Of a stretch of 64,000 nucleotides of DNA, positions 25,101 to 34,917 are shown one piece after another. Source of the stretch: Trachythela sp. YZ-2020 (taxonomy: Eukaryota > Cnidaria > Anthozoa > Malacalcyonacea > Clavulariidae); assembly GCA_016169945.1 (NCBI GenBank), contig JADLSH010000367.1, positions 4,958,001-5,022,000 of the forward strand, written 5' to 3'. Position 1 is the first letter of the stretch. Each line of letters opens with the position of its first letter. The position numbers and the translations under genes were made by a program. Below the pieces are notes generated by a model. It saw nothing but the letters and a program-made list of their open reading frames with translations, was not told the DNA's origin and did not search any database.

Positions 25101-28100
25101 ATGTTTATTGCTTCAAGTAACTCGAAAATGGTAAAAAAGTTTATATATTTTTGAAATGTTGTATAGTTACGTAAAAAGATGCTTGCAACGGCGCAGAACG
25201 AAGCTGGAACGATGACATTTGATGTCGCGATGTTTTCAAGAGATGAGGTGAGCGTGATACATTTTGTGCAGGAACTATGAGAAACGTACAGTATTTTATG
25301 CATTTCGATGTGCATGATTTGGTTAAAATTTCACTCCAATTGATGGACTGGCAGGATTTCATTCAGACACTAAGTTCTGTTAATGACTTTAGTATTCCGC
25401 TCTGTAAACCCCAAACGTTACTGTACTTTCCACATCATTTTAAAAAGTAATGTTTTTGCAGTTTAACCTACGAGTGAAGAAGAGGACTATGAATTATTAC
25501 TACACAAATATAGAGGGAACTCCTATGTGGTATGATTTCTCTAAGCTTTTATTTTATTGTTTAGTATGGTTGTGTCGCCCTTTTTCATTGTGTAAATCTC
25601 AGCTTAATTCTCACTGTGATTTGAAAATGTGCAAAATTTACGATATCCAGATTTTGAAACACTGCTCAAGAATAGAAAATAGATGCACAAAATAACCTCG
25701 ACACCTCTCAGTCAGTGTTTGTGTATTGGAATTTTTAAAGTATTTGAAACAATTAATGTTTTGTTGTAGGGTTGGCATTGCATTCCCTTCCACTGCTGTT
25801 GAAATAGTTCCAGGTATGTTATATTTCTAGCCTGCTATAGAATGCATAAATTTCTACTATAGACGGTTGGTAGGCCTATACAAACAGCTATAGACCAAAC
25901 CGGGAACAGTATAGTTGTTGTAAGATACAAGCAACGAGTACTTCTTGTTTAGTTAAGGTACAAAGTTATCAAATACATAGGCCCTTACAAACAAACAAAA
26001 CTCTGCAAGTCCAAATATAACGCAAACTAGCAGATAAAATTACCTTGTATATTCTTTACGTATTGACCTGTTAATAAAAGGTCATGGTAAAGGCTCGTTC
26101 ACATGATCCGATTGGTTGGATCCAATTGTATCGGGTCCGGTTATTGGATGCCTATTCAGACGATCCGATTTTACTGGTGTTTAACTCGCGACCAGGCCCT
26201 AGCGGTGACCTGTTTAGGTCTGGGGATAGTCGGTTTATTTTCATCTTGTCGGATGGAAATAGAGCAGATTCTATTTCGCTCAAATGTTTCAGACTGACAA
26301 ATCCGACTGTCGGAAGGTCACTTTTACACTTTAATGGTGGTCACATAACGTTCCGATTTATTGGATCCGTTACAATCGGATGCGACAAATCGGATCGTAT
26401 GAACAAGCCGTCATGCCGTCATGCTGCCATCTCTTTGGGTTCGGCTGATATCCTCCATGTATGTAAATATCTACTCTCTTACATATTAGGTGACCCAGCA
26501 GCGACTGAAACTATCATTAATTTTTTACTCGATTACTGGAAAAATAATGGTGCTACCTCTGAGTAAGTCTCAATAATTTGAAGCGAATGTATATATATAA
26601 TTTTATATACGAAATATTTATTTGAAATATAGTAATACAAAAATATAGGATTATGAACTTTTTCTTGCAAGGTGGTTTGTGACATAAGTTGTGGTTTTCG
26701 TTGTTTTATTAACCATACCGGATTGTTATTAGCCTGCTCGGCAGACGGTCTACCTGCGGCGTAACACCAGCCATGGGCAGAGGCGTCTGCCTCGCAAGCT
26801 AGAAATGTTCTTGCGTATGCATGAGGTACCCGAAATTGATTTGTATATAGTCATTGTAAATCCACGGATGGCGTACATTTGTTAATTATTAATTATTGTT
26901 GAATTGACAGAGATGATGTGGAAACATTTGTTAAAACGTATGATGGTTCCTTTAACATTTCAAAGTAAGTTATTTGTTTTAGTAATGTGACTTTAACCCT
27001 AACCCTCTTTATTTTGTGTTTTGAGCTAACATGAGAGAACCTTGCAAAGATTTAAAGTTATATTGTATTGCTCATGACTGAATAAACTGCAAAAACAAAG
27101 AAGGCCTTTCTACTCTCCACTAATCTTTGCGTTTCTTAAACCTGTAATTTGGTTATATTTCTAAGATGGTTGCACTGTACTCTCATGAACAGCGAGGAAA
27201 CGACATTTTTGTGATTGTGCGACTACCAACACTGATATTGTGTCCTTCTAATATATAATAATGCTAAAAAGTGATATCTGGTTCACGAGAAAGCGGCAAA
27301 GAAAGACGGTTCAATTGACGTTTTATTCTAAATGTGGTACGCAATGTTCCATATTCCACAGCTTGTAACGCAGTAATTTATGGCGGTGCATCACAGGCTA
27401 CTATTATTATACACGACGAATGAATGCAGTAATGTTCTTTCTTTTTATTTACTGCAAATCTCTCATTCTTTGTGTCTTAATTTAGATCTGACTCAGTATT
27501 TACACCAGAAGAAAGAATTGTAGGTCGTGTTGATGAATATCCAAACGATATAACTGTATTGACCGTGCCGTATAATTCAGGTATTTAGTGCTTTCAGAAG
27601 GACATTACATGTCGACTTTCAGTCCGTTGTCGTGCTCTATTATATACCCTGTCATGAGAGAAATGACACTTTGAGCAATGCAAGAAATTTTAAACGGCTA
27701 GGGTTAAAACTTTGTGAATTTGTTCTGTGGTTTCTCAACAAAATCGTAAGGAACTGGGTAAAGCCAAATAATTAATATTGCGATTGGTTGGAACTTATAT
27801 ATTGTGCGCATGCAACCAGGCGCAACATATTTATGCATTGTGCAGAAAAACTCAACTTCTTCAATTAAAAAATGGTAGTAAACGATGTAATCCATGCATA
27901 GAGCTTCCTTTGCTTATTATAGGCAAAGAAAACGCTGAAGGTATTAAAATAACTGGCTACAGAAAGATGGTTACTAATGCATCGGGGACGTTTGTAAATA
28001 TGGGAGGTAAGTTATTGTTGTGTGTAACCCTGATGTGTGATCAAACACGCGTGTTTCAGTTATGTTAAATTAACATCTCTGTCCACCATACTTACCCATG

Positions 28101-31100
28101 GTGAGGTGTAAGCCTTGTTAGCCGAGGGGTGACCTGGGATCACTACTGTTACTTAGACTCAGGTTAAGATTCATGCAAGTAGTATCTTGAGCTCACCATC
28201 ACCCTTCGAAGACTAACACCTTCGCACCAATTATAGAAATAATTTAGTACGAATCACAATAATGAATTGTTTGCTTCCAAAACTTATAATATACGCGTAA
28301 CACGTTAACAACTGATGTCAACCGTTACATAGTCCACTTGTCACGTGACGTGTTGACGTATCGAAGCATACGTCATTTTACGTCATTACCTTTGGTTATT
28401 GCATGTATAACCTTATTCAAATACAAATTTAGTCACTCCATTTAATATTTTCGTGCATTCAGTTGATACGGCAACCTCGTTCCCAGGCTCTTTCCTCTAC
28501 GCTCCTATTTGATACGGAACGTACATTTTTTAACATTATGTTACAATTCACTGAATTAAATACTGTATACTCTCTTTATCATAAATTTCTTGTGTTTTTA
28601 GTTGACTGAATTATATCCGTACCCAAACAGCAAAAATATGTGTTATTTACAGTATACATACGTGTATGCACCTATAGTAATGCATTGCATGGTTTGAATG
28701 AATATTTAATAAAAATAACTTTAATGTCTGCTTGTAGTTGTTGGTTTCAACATGAACCATTCGCAATTTCAGAATGATTTTTTCATCAACGCATCAATGC
28801 AGGTAATATATCTTATAATGTATATTTATCTTTATATAATTTTTTAGGTCGAGGCTTATGATTATTTCCCATTTACGGGCAAGTTCTTCTTTATCTATTT
28901 TCTAAATATTAAATTTGTGTCATACTGAATCCTACACTTGAGCAGTGAAGAACTTGTGTATTTCATTTTTCGAGACATCTCGCTTAGTGAGATACTCTGA
29001 TATGAAATAGGCGACGGTTCTTTTACTATTTGTTGGATTATGGATTTTGGTCACCAATATTGAAGAGCGGAGATTGAAGAAAATAAGAAAAAATAAAGAA
29101 TTGTTCAATATCTACCGTTGACATGTACGTCCACCTGTATCACGCGCACGGTCACGTGGCGTGGCGATGTGTGACAATTCGTCCCACTTGGTGTTCTTCA
29201 TCAACCTCGTTCCCAGGGCATTTCCCTTGATGATATATTTTTAGGACGCCTGTTCGGAAAAAATACTAATATTTCCTAAAATATAGTCGGTATAAACTTA
29301 AGGTCGGGAAATCCGTCATGCAACAAAAAAGTGTGGCCTTATTGACTTTCTGCTGTGCATTTTAGGGAATTGATCAGCTTTGTAACGCGACAGATGACGA
29401 GGTATACAGACAAATGTTAAGGGGTGTGGGAGCCGGGAGGTAGTGATTGTTGGTATAATGTTAAGGTTGTCTGAGTGCCCAATTTCCACGCAAACATTAC
29501 CATTGTTCCACATATTTTCAAAATTCTCTTAAGTCTGTTGTATAAGTAATTGCACACAGCTAGCGTGAAAGCTCTTTATTTATCGTGTGTTTTGGTCTTC
29601 ATCAGCAAATAGAAAGACCAAAATCAACAACGCAAAAATATTGAATCATGTTTATACAACTACAAGAAACTTTAACCTTGCTCTGTTTTAGGAGGAAGGC
29701 TATTATTGCTATCTTCTCGACGAAAACGCCTTTATAGTTGCAGCCAGTGCAAACTCTGAGGTAAACCATGTGATGTTCACTTATATTCACTATCTATAGT
29801 TGTTCCGTCAGGCCCGTTCCAAAACTCAACCTAAATTAACAGTTTGTGCGAAAACGTACCATTCATAACATCAGTGAAGAAATTTTTATGTTTGATTTTG
29901 TGACTTGTTATAGAAAGTAACTGGGCAGTTTTTTGGGAACGTTAATGGTGAAGTTATGGAACAACTGACAACAGAAGACACAGTCACCTATGAACGGTAA
30001 ATGTATATTTCCTAGGACGAATAACAGTATCCTATTTTTAATCTTCTATTACAATAAATTAGGTAACTATATAACATTGAAGTCTTGTTTGAACTTGCAT
30101 CATGATTTCAAAATGTCGCTTCTATCGTTGCGTGTTTCGTATTATAGTTTTTAAACTTTTCAACAGTCAATGTGTACTCAGTGTGGAAGCAACAATCTAA
30201 TCTTCCATCTTGACAGGCAGCATTAATTGTTCTAAGCCGCCATATCAAACTCCTCTTCTCGAGAAGCGCAAATTAGATATAGCCTAGATACGAATTTGTT
30301 GAATTTCCACTAGGAATTACAAACAGAAATACATTATTTATGTTTTGCATGAATACTTTATATTATGTACAGTTAACGTAAAGGCTGAAACACATCAAGA
30401 CTTCTATATAACTTATCACATGCTGTTATATTAATTAGAATTGTCAAAACTGACCCTCAGGGTAGTTGTTTGGATCCATCTGCGGGCTCATCCAGCTCAG
30501 CTCCATTCCTGCAACCATTTCTATCTGGTACATCATACATCAAATGGTGCTTTGCAAAGGCTGTATGGTAAGACCAGTTATTGATTCTTTCATGGCAAAT
30601 TATTTTCATTAATGTTTGGTCCTATTTATCATACATTTCGCAGTCCTTAACGCCTAGATTGCCAAAATGCGTATTATAAAGCCACAGCCCACAATCTACA
30701 TAATTTCTTCACTTTTTTCTCTATAGGTTTGTTGCTAATTTGAATGTTTACAAGTACGTTAATTCTGAGTTTTTTGTTCCGTATGTTTGTGTTATACAGT
30801 ATGTTTCGAAAAATGTTTCGCTTTTTGTAACTGGATAACATTTACATTTTATTTTTTGTTTTTATTGTTGTTTGAGTGTTTCTTTATATATCATAAAATT
30901 GATCTGCTCCACGGACTATTTTCCTGTTGTATGGAGGAATATTAATATTATGTCCCGGCAACCCGTAGTAGTTGCTGTTATTATTCATCGTAAATGGTTT
31001 TTTTCTACTTTTGCAGTTGGCTATATGGCAAGCCAATGGCTGTTTCAGGTAAATTTGGTCAAGACTTGCATGAAACTACTTTCTCATTTTGAGAAAAGAA

Positions 31101-33266
31101 CATTCGGGCGAGATGCTAAAAATAGTATATATGCATGTGTAACAGGGTTTTCAGTTCTTTTGGAAAGGTTTTCCAGTTCTTTTTTGGAAAGGTTTTCCAG
31201 TTCTTTTGGAAAGATTTTCCAATTCTTTGGGAAAGGTTTTCCAGTTCTTTTGGAAAGGTTTTCCATTTTTATTGGGAAGGTTTTCCAGTTCTTTTGGAAA
31301 GGTTTTCCAGTTCTTGTGGAAAGGTTTTCCAGTTCTTTTGGAAAGGTTTTCCAGTTCTTTTTCGGAAAGGTTTTCCAGTTCTTTTGGAAAGATTTTCCAG
31401 CTCTTTTGGAAAGGTTTTCCAGTTCTTTTGGAAAGGTTTTCCAGTTCTTTTGGAAAGATTTTCCAGCTCTTTTGGAAAGGTTTTCCAGTTCTTTTGGAAA
31501 GATTTTCCAGTTCTTTTGGAAAGGTTTTCCAGTTCTTTTGGAAAGGTTTTCCAGTTCTTTTGGAAAGATTTTCCAGTTCTTTTGGAAAGGTTTTCCAATT
31601 CTTTTGGAAAGGTTTTCCAATTCTTTTGGAAAGGTTTCCAGTTCTTTTGGAAAGGTTTTCCAGTTCTTTTGGAAAAGTTTTCCAGTACTTTTAGAAAGGT
31701 TTTCCAGTTCTTTCCATCCTGATGTTTACATAACAATGTCTTTGGTATAAGAATGGCAAAGTTAATTTTAACTACTTCAATTTTAGCTGAAACGACGGAA
31801 ATTGTAAAACCGACAAACAGAAGCTGTATTATGAAAATGACGGCATACTACTCAGAGGTTAACAGCGAGAATACCACTAAGCAAGGTGAGTTTTAGTGAA
31901 TGAATTTCCAAAAATCAATATGAATTTCAAGATGGTGAAGCCAACACAGTTAACATTTAATAGAATTTTAGACTTTCGTACAAGGACACCTATTATCAGG
32001 CGCGTTAATCCGTACCGCGGATAATTATCACTGGATGAAAGGACAAAAGTACCCGGATGAAAAAAGTACCCCTCTGGAGCAATGGGGATTAGTAAAATGA
32101 CCTCTCTCCTCCACAGAGGCTTAATCTTCCCGTCATTCCTCGCGCGCTTACGTGAAGTTTCCGGGAAGAGCGAAGTGAGCGCTATTTGTAAATATTGAAG
32201 GTGGCTCTGCGGAGGAGAGATATAAAATGGCAGTTAGTTAACAGTTCTCTCTGAAAATTTACAGGTCAGGCAAATTGTGAAGTCAATTGTAATAGCAACT
32301 CCTGTCGACGATCATTTGTCGTATCTAAAGTGCCAAAAACAAATCTATATCTAGTTGTTGTGGATGGCCTTTGCCCGTTGAGTGGACTGAGTTCTTTTGA
32401 TGGCGTTCCTGGAGTACCTCAAGAAGATATCCTTTTAGTTTAATAATTATTGTATGCTTAATATTGATGAGATATTAATTTGGAGCGTCGCATGATTTTT
32501 CTCCATCTTTTACTTGCTCTTATCTTTTACTTGCTCTTATTAATATTTACTATTTCCTTGACATTGCTTAATGATAAGAAGTGAGGCTGAACAAGAGGAG
32601 GCAGTTTGTTCCAAAGATCCTTACAGGAAAAGCATATCAAGATGCTATACATCTGAAAACCCAGTAAGTTGATACATAAATATATGGAATTACCATTGTT
32701 CTGGGACGAGTAGGTGATGTTATAGTCTAACAAGAACGTGTTGGTCTGCAAGTCACTATGTCAGTCTATCTATATCAGTCAACAGTTTTATAGAGTTGTT
32801 ATGTAGTTATGTTTCCAGCCTTTTTATAGATAATTAGTTGCTTGTTTTGCTAGTACAAATATAGCTCTAAATAGTCAGACCATGCATTTACTTTATTAGC
32901 AGTAAATGTAGACCAACATTGCAATAAGTACTTTTCAAACGAACATTGTCCCATTTCATGACGGTAAACATCAGAGACATAGGATATCGTTAGGCTCAGT
33001 TTGCTTACTGAGTTCTTGTAGGTCAAATGGTATGTTGAGCATCGGGATCATGTATGTCTGCAGTCCGGAGATTGCCTGTTCAATCTCCACTGGCACTGAT
33101 CTGGTGCTCAGAAATTTTTCTATAGTATACATTGTATATCCATCGAATCTTTCTTTTTTTCCAGGAAACCAACTATCCGTGTGGTCGATCCAGCATGATC
33201 TCTGTCTCAATATTCCTCCTGATTTTAACACTTTTTAGTTCTTCACGTAATCTACGACTTTTGTGA
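6939..33266 (+). CDS. CACNA2D-like: Voltage-gated calcium channel alpha-2/delta subunit, complete 38-exon gene
   Basis: Extracellular auxiliary subunit that raises surface expression and alters gating of high-voltage-activated Ca2+ channels (family knowledge). Joining 38 phase-compatible exons gives 3033 nt and 1010 aa, within the usual 1000-1150 aa. Exons: 6939-7036, 7151-7232, 7401-7511, 13558-13617, 14039-14171, 14770-14901, 15847-15907, 16054-16104, 16560-16659, 17407-17475, 17592-17681, 18391-18489, 19312-19390, 19504-19553, 20030-20113, 21272-21328, 21653-21730, 22605-22679, 24426-24491, 24740-24823, 25167-25247, 25462-25529, 25770-25813, 26490-26562, 26911-26964, 27486-27580, 27923-28006, 28738-28802, 29366-29401, 29692-29760, 29914-29996, 30439-30567, 30727-30753, 31017-31048, 31787-31885, 32265-32426, 32593-32663, 33165-33266. 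All junctions are GT-AG except the AT-AC junction before exon 37. The start ATG opens a signal peptide; an untranslated upstream exon is possible. Exon 19's acceptor is the weakest call. Which alpha-2/delta paralogue this corresponds to was not determined. Confidence 0.9.
9211..9399. repeat. Foldback repeat in alpha-2/delta intron 3
   Basis: GTTTTAGTAAAATTACAT at 9211 returns as ATGTAATTTTACTAAAAC near 9382-9399, and AGGTGATTATT/GATAATCACCT lies inside. This is an 18-bp exact stem around about 150 bases: a short MITE-like element. Confidence 0.65.
10030..10242. mobile_element. MITE with TATAGACC termini
   Basis: It begins TATAGACCACTTTCATAAT and ends ATTATGAAAGCGGTCTATA. Inner segments (TTCTTTTATGTGCAT, GCCTTTCTGGCCTCGTT) are also mirrored. 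A TA duplication at each end would fit a Tc1/mariner-type origin. Confidence 0.7.
10434..11049. mobile_element. PIF/Harbinger-like nonautonomous element
   Basis: 26-bp terminal inverted repeats begin AGGGACTTTAAGATTGGACG (10434) and end with the complement at 11049, flanked by AAT on both sides (10431-10433, 11050-11052), a 3-bp duplication as in Harbinger transposition. It contains the transposase fragment at 10659-10901 and lies in alpha-2/delta intron 3. It shares terminal sequence with the smaller element at 14464-14670. Confidence 0.8.
10659..10901 (-). pseudogene. Truncated Harbinger transposase N-terminus (80 aa)
   Basis: The open frame carries a N-terminal pattern I recognise from PIF/Harbinger transposases: an acidic Leu-rich start, YWEYDPFCLDNLDSNECKAE, then FRVEKDDILLLARTLHIPD, the conserved 'EFRF-K-DI--L---L-IP' helix. 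The catalytic DDE region is absent, so it is a remnant carried by a nonautonomous element. It lies antisense to the host gene. Confidence 0.65.
11114..11594. mobile_element. hAT-like MITE with CAGTGGCG termini
   Basis: It begins CAGTGGCGGGCTGGC and ends GCCAGCACGCCACTG. Inside is a core (about 11231-11281: CCCCGGGAAAAATTTGAAAT, then CTAGAGTCCCTGGAATGCCA) shared with repeats near 15175, 38286 and 56083. The target duplication is not clear. Confidence 0.65.
12397..12456. repeat. Short hairpin in alpha-2/delta intron 3
   Basis: CAGGCGGTGGGAGGTACTTA and the return TAGGTATCTCCCACCACCTG form a stem of about 25 bp around AAGTAATAC. It is probably a short MITE. Confidence 0.65.
13215..13355. repeat. 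Second copy of the TAACTACAAAACGGGTAGTT dispersed repeat
   Basis: It opens GGGGCCAGTTGTATAAAAAA and contains the same core as 5808-5843. An AGTTAAC/GTTAACT inverted pair lies inside. It is intronic. Confidence 0.7.
14464..14670. mobile_element. Small Harbinger-like MITE
   Basis: It begins AGGGAACTTTAGATTTGAC and ends with the complement, flanked by ATT at 14461-14463 and 14671-14673. A second inner inverted pair, CCGTTAAATATCTGCTAATA and its complement, makes most of it self-complementary. The termini resemble those of the 10434-11049 element (AGGGA-CTTTA-GATT-GAC), so both belong to one superfamily. It lies in alpha-2/delta intron 5. Confidence 0.78.
15005..15420. repeat. Dispersed hAT-like repeat sharing the CCCCCAGAAAATTTTGAAAT core
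   Basis: CCAGTGGTGTAGCC near 15009 opens it and CCGCCTATGG closes it. The core at about 15175-15230 matches the core of 11114-11594. It is AT-rich, intronic and non-coding. Confidence 0.55.
16054..19553 (+). CDS. alpha-2/delta exons 8-14: von Willebrand factor A domain with intact MIDAS
   Basis: The metal-ion-dependent adhesion site D-x-S-G-S is complete: D242, S244 and S246 read DSSGS, split between exons 8 and 9. A later FTDG (D344, exon 12) supplies the expected downstream acidic turn. C335 just before it (ANCQKVI) sits where vertebrate alpha-2 has the cysteine that disulphide-bonds to delta, so covalent alpha-2/delta linkage is plausible (inference). Exons 13-14 finish the domain with VRVFTYAVG and GFFYRIPGVGSV. 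An intact MIDAS is what the family needs for channel trafficking. Intron 12 carries a 91-92-bp tandem repeat. Confidence 0.92.
17086..17214. repeat. MITE-like repeat with CCATATAATAA termini
   Basis: TTATTATATGG near 17091 and CCATATAATAA near 17203 form the ends. GGGCATTA...TAATGCCCCGCGGGGCAT forms an inner palindrome. It lies in alpha-2/delta intron 9. Confidence 0.5.
18516..18795 (+). repeat. Three tandem copies of a 91-92-bp unit in alpha-2/delta intron 12
   Basis: Copies start near 18521, 18613 and 18704 (GTGATAGTTATTTATCC), each running through TTCAGGCACGTTTGAGACTT to a G-rich tail that lengthens from copy to copy. The array starts about 30 bases after the exon 12 donor. No coding content. 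Confidence 0.85.
20030..24491 (+). CDS. alpha-2/delta exons 15-19: Cache domain and following linker
   Basis: Exons 15-18 encode the Cache segment, residues about 406-503: GYVSVLSRPMA, WSSVYVD, LGMMITGTLPAF, ILGVVGTDV, then DDGYIFIISNNGHVIIHP in exon 18. The order and spacing match the dCache fold after the VWA domain in this family. Exon 18 (22605-22679) ends at a strong GTAAGTAC donor. The next supported coding sequence is exon 19 (24426-24491). I chose its acceptor at ATAATCAG because it is the best local AG; two others 6 and 12 nt downstream are also in frame. The whole intervening intron is a tandem array copied from this exon boundary. Confidence 0.8.
22081..22604 (+). repeat. Direct duplication of the exon 18 upstream flank
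   Basis: About 200 bases ending at the exon 18 acceptor (22396-22604, starting CAACTTTTTAACTC) are duplicated just upstream at 22081-22296. In the upstream copy the acceptor TTGTACATTTAG joins directly to an array unit, giving an exon-like 24-nt block at 22297-22320 followed by GTAAGTAAGT. Read in the gene's phase 0 this block contains TAA as its second codon, so its inclusion would end translation. Confidence 0.85.
22680..24425 (+). repeat. 79-bp minisatellite array carrying copies of the exon 18 5' splice site
   Basis: About 23 direct copies of a roughly 79-bp unit fill the whole intron between exons 18 and 19. Each unit contains the last 20 or so bases of exon 18 (CATCCTGCATTT), the adjoining donor (usually duplicated as GTAAGTAAGTAC), a short intron stretch with GAGAGAGAAGTT and TCGGTATGACAAG, and AATAAGGCT, the bases that begin exon 19. 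Units start TTTAAACATC near 22731, 22810, 22889, 22968, 23047 and 23126, then with more irregular spacing to 24354. Two further copies lie upstream near 22297 and 22373. The last copy runs directly into exon 19, so the array looks like expansion of an originally ~60-bp intron with its flanking exon ends. Confidence 0.93.
24740..33266 (+). CDS. alpha-2/delta exons 20-38: second extracellular half, delta region and GPI-type tail
   Basis: Exons 20-36 continue the VGCC alpha-2 region: YISDIEYSWDV, then NYYYTNIEGTPMWVGIAFP, which aligns with the family's Y-x-W-x-P segment. Next come VVGFNMNH and GYYCYLLDENAFIVA, matching the human delta-side sequence with its 'DDGGFLLMAN' block. Exon 37 has the C-x5-YRK-x5-C pattern of the delta C-terminus. 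Exon 38 encodes CGRSS followed by about 13 hydrophobic residues and a short basic end finishing RLL. This resembles the C-terminal GPI-attachment signal proposed for mammalian alpha-2/delta; a transmembrane anchor is the alternative. The stop is at 33264-33266. Confidence 0.88.
26092..26409. mobile_element. MITE of the GGCTCGTTCACATGATCCGA type in alpha-2/delta intron 23
   Basis: It begins GGCTCGTTCACATGATCCGA and ends with a close complement, AATCGGATCGTATGAACAAG followed by CC. Several internal GGATCC/GATCCG palindromes repeat the pattern. The open frame across it into exon 24 is fortuitous. Confidence 0.75.
31145..31713 (+). repeat. 22-bp minisatellite array in alpha-2/delta intron 34
   Basis: About 26 copies of a 22-bp unit, GGTTTTCCAGTTCTTTTGGA plus AA, make up most of the 738-nt intron between exons 34 and 35, ending 73 bases before exon 35. 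Each unit has a pyrimidine run followed by CCAG, so it resembles a 3' splice site, and TTTCCA/TGGAAA form a small palindrome. Variants (CTC for TTC, GATTTT for GGTTTT) recur in a higher-order pattern. The repeat lacks stop codons in several frames, which creates long meaningless open frames on both strands. Confidence 0.93.
32104..32220. repeat. Short inverted repeat in alpha-2/delta intron 35
   Basis: CTCTCCTCCACAGAGGC and its near-complement GGCTCTGCGGAGGAGAG bound about 115 bases. It is probably a MITE fragment. Confidence 0.5.
32427..32592 (+). other. Putative U12-type AT-AC intron (alpha-2/delta intron 36)
   Basis: Exon 36 has no in-frame GT donor that keeps the family-like downstream frame, but it ends precisely before ATATCCTTTT, the U12 AT-AC 5' splice site consensus. 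TTCCTTGAC, the U12 branch-site consensus, lies upstream of the 3' end near 32555-32563, with a weaker second match (TTGCTTAAT) closer to it. Splicing to AC at 32591-32592 restores the frame that encodes the cysteine-containing delta tail. The nearest AG acceptors give the wrong frame or a stop. The main branch site is about 31 nt from the AC, longer than usual; the weaker site is about 21 nt away. Confidence 0.72.
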
Positions 33267-33368
33267 ATTTTGTAAATATCTGTAACAGTTGTTAAAAGGC
33301 AGCGTGCGTTTTTGTTGTAAAATTTTATGACGCTGTTGCTTTGGAAGTATATAATACGTCTAAAATGG

Positions 33369-33374
33369 AATAAA
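33369..33374 (+). promoter_or_regulatory. Polyadenylation signal AATAAA for the alpha-2/delta gene
   Basis: A canonical AATAAA lies 103 bases after the stop codon of exon 38, with T-rich sequence beyond it. It is the first good match downstream of the gene. Confidence 0.5.
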
Positions 33375-33520
33375 TTTTAAACCTATTGTTAATACTACGA
33401 AATAATTTGCTTTTAAGTTTTTGCAATGTATTTTTGTAAAATGGGTATAATCTATTGATTGATTAATGTGCTAATTACTGTGATTAAAAAAGTTGCATAA
33501 CTCACGCATGTTTATTTATT

Positions 33521-34700
33521 TTATTTTACTTGCTTTGCCATATTTAAACAACAAATCACAATACAATACAATACAATACAATACAATACAATACAATACA
33601 ATACAATACAATACAATACAATACAATACAATACAATACAATACAAACATGAAATAGCTCGTGTTAGACCACGCGCTTGATTACATTTCATGCAAATTGA
33701 CTTCCATGTTCGAGGATCGTTAACATCATAACACTGTTCTAGAGCTACTTTGTAGTAGTTAAATAGTTCCTTTTTCAACTCTTTCAAAGTTATTGATTTT
33801 AAAGTCAAATTTCTTGGTAACGCATTCCAAACCCTACTTGTTCTTAATAAAAACGATTTCTGAAAAGTTGTTGTTTTACATCTCCTGGTCTGATAGTGAA
33901 GACAGTTCGCGTTTGCTGATCGGGTTGGTCTGTTTGAGTCTTGAGGTTGTGGTAATACATCACTTCTTAGGTTAATAATATTGCAATTTGATTTGAAAAG
34001 GAACAATATGTCCAGATACTCGTGCCAATAACACAGAGGAAGTAGGTTTAACGATTGGAGACGATGGTTGTAGTCGATGTCACAGAAGAAGGGTAGATTC
34101 ATTATATATTTTGACGCACGTCTTTGGACACGTTCTATACGTTTGACAAGATCTACAGACTGTGGAGCCCAAACTTGGGACGCATAACCGAGATGAGAAC
34201 GTACGAGAGCCAAATATAAAGTGCGACGAACAGAGACATCCCTGATTTTTAACGTGGACCGCCGTATATAGCCTAAGGATTTGTTGGCTTTAGCGCATTG
34301 ATGGAGGACATGTTTGGACCAGGTTAGGGTGGAAGAGGTCCAGATACCGAGGTCGCGTTCACTATCTGTCGTTTTCAAGATGGTATTGTTTAGCATATAA
34401 GGATACTCGATTTTGTTGTGCTTTCTGGTGATTCTTAGCGTCTTGCATTTATTTTTGTTGAGGAGGAGATTGGCTTGGGCGGAGCATTTTTGGAAAGTTG
34501 TAAGATCATTCTGCATGGAAGATGCATCCGACTCCGAATTAATCACTTTGTAAATCTTTGTATCATCAGCAAAGGTCGCAATCTTTGAATGGTTGATTGA
34601 TTCTGAAAGATTGTTCTGGTACAGTAAGAACAACATTGGATGTTGTTGCCTATTCAACCATATGAAATATAACCAGGACGGTTTTACTATGGATTTGTAT
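33521..34700 (-). pseudogene. 5'-truncated non-LTR retrotransposon, reverse transcriptase C-terminal half
   Basis: The frame contains FADD followed by TKIY (34562-34573 encode FADD), the catalytic palm motif of LINE reverse transcriptases. The usual C-terminal blocks follow: LLLNKNKCKTLRIT, LGIWTSSTLTWSKHV, KSLGYIRRSTL, LALVRSHLGYASQVWAP and RVQRRASKYI. That order fits the CR1/Jockey-type connection and thumb region. Everything upstream (endonuclease, first RT motifs) is missing, as with incomplete target-primed insertion. The 3' end runs into a pentanucleotide tail. Translation of that tail gives a meaningless repeat before the stop. Confidence 0.85.
33555..33646. repeat. (ATACA)n pentanucleotide microsatellite, LINE tail
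   Basis: About 18 copies of CAATA/ATACA (TATTG on the minus strand) lie directly at the 3' end of the minus-strand LINE. Short-repeat tails instead of poly(A) are typical of CR1-like non-LTR elements. Confidence 0.9.
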
Positions 34701-34917
34701 ATGTTCAATAATACTATAAAACATTTATAACTCGCGGGTTGTATAGTTACTGTAATATTCTCCAATTGCAATATTTTGACGAAGTACCTTCCTCATAACG
34801 GTTGGCTTTGTTCTATTGAGCGTTGAGGTTCAGCGTCGGTCGCGATGTAGATATAGAAAACTGTTGTTGATGCCGAGGATTCCGATGAACGAAGGCAAAT
34901 GGCAACCCAAATCGCCA

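Noticed and set aside
26084..26566. 160-aa open frame
   Set aside because: It is a MITE read through into genuine exon 24 (26490-26562); the junction at 25813/26490 shows the upstream part is intron.
31145..31713. Possible CRISPR-like array
   Set aside because: The units are contiguous with no unique spacers, and the context is a eukaryotic intron.
30872..31750. Open frames of 292, 195 and 162 aa (plus) and 178 and 155 aa (minus) with repeated FPVLLERFSSSFGKVFQ-like sequence
   Set aside because: They come from the stop-poor 22-bp minisatellite in an intron; the array is read in every frame on both strands.
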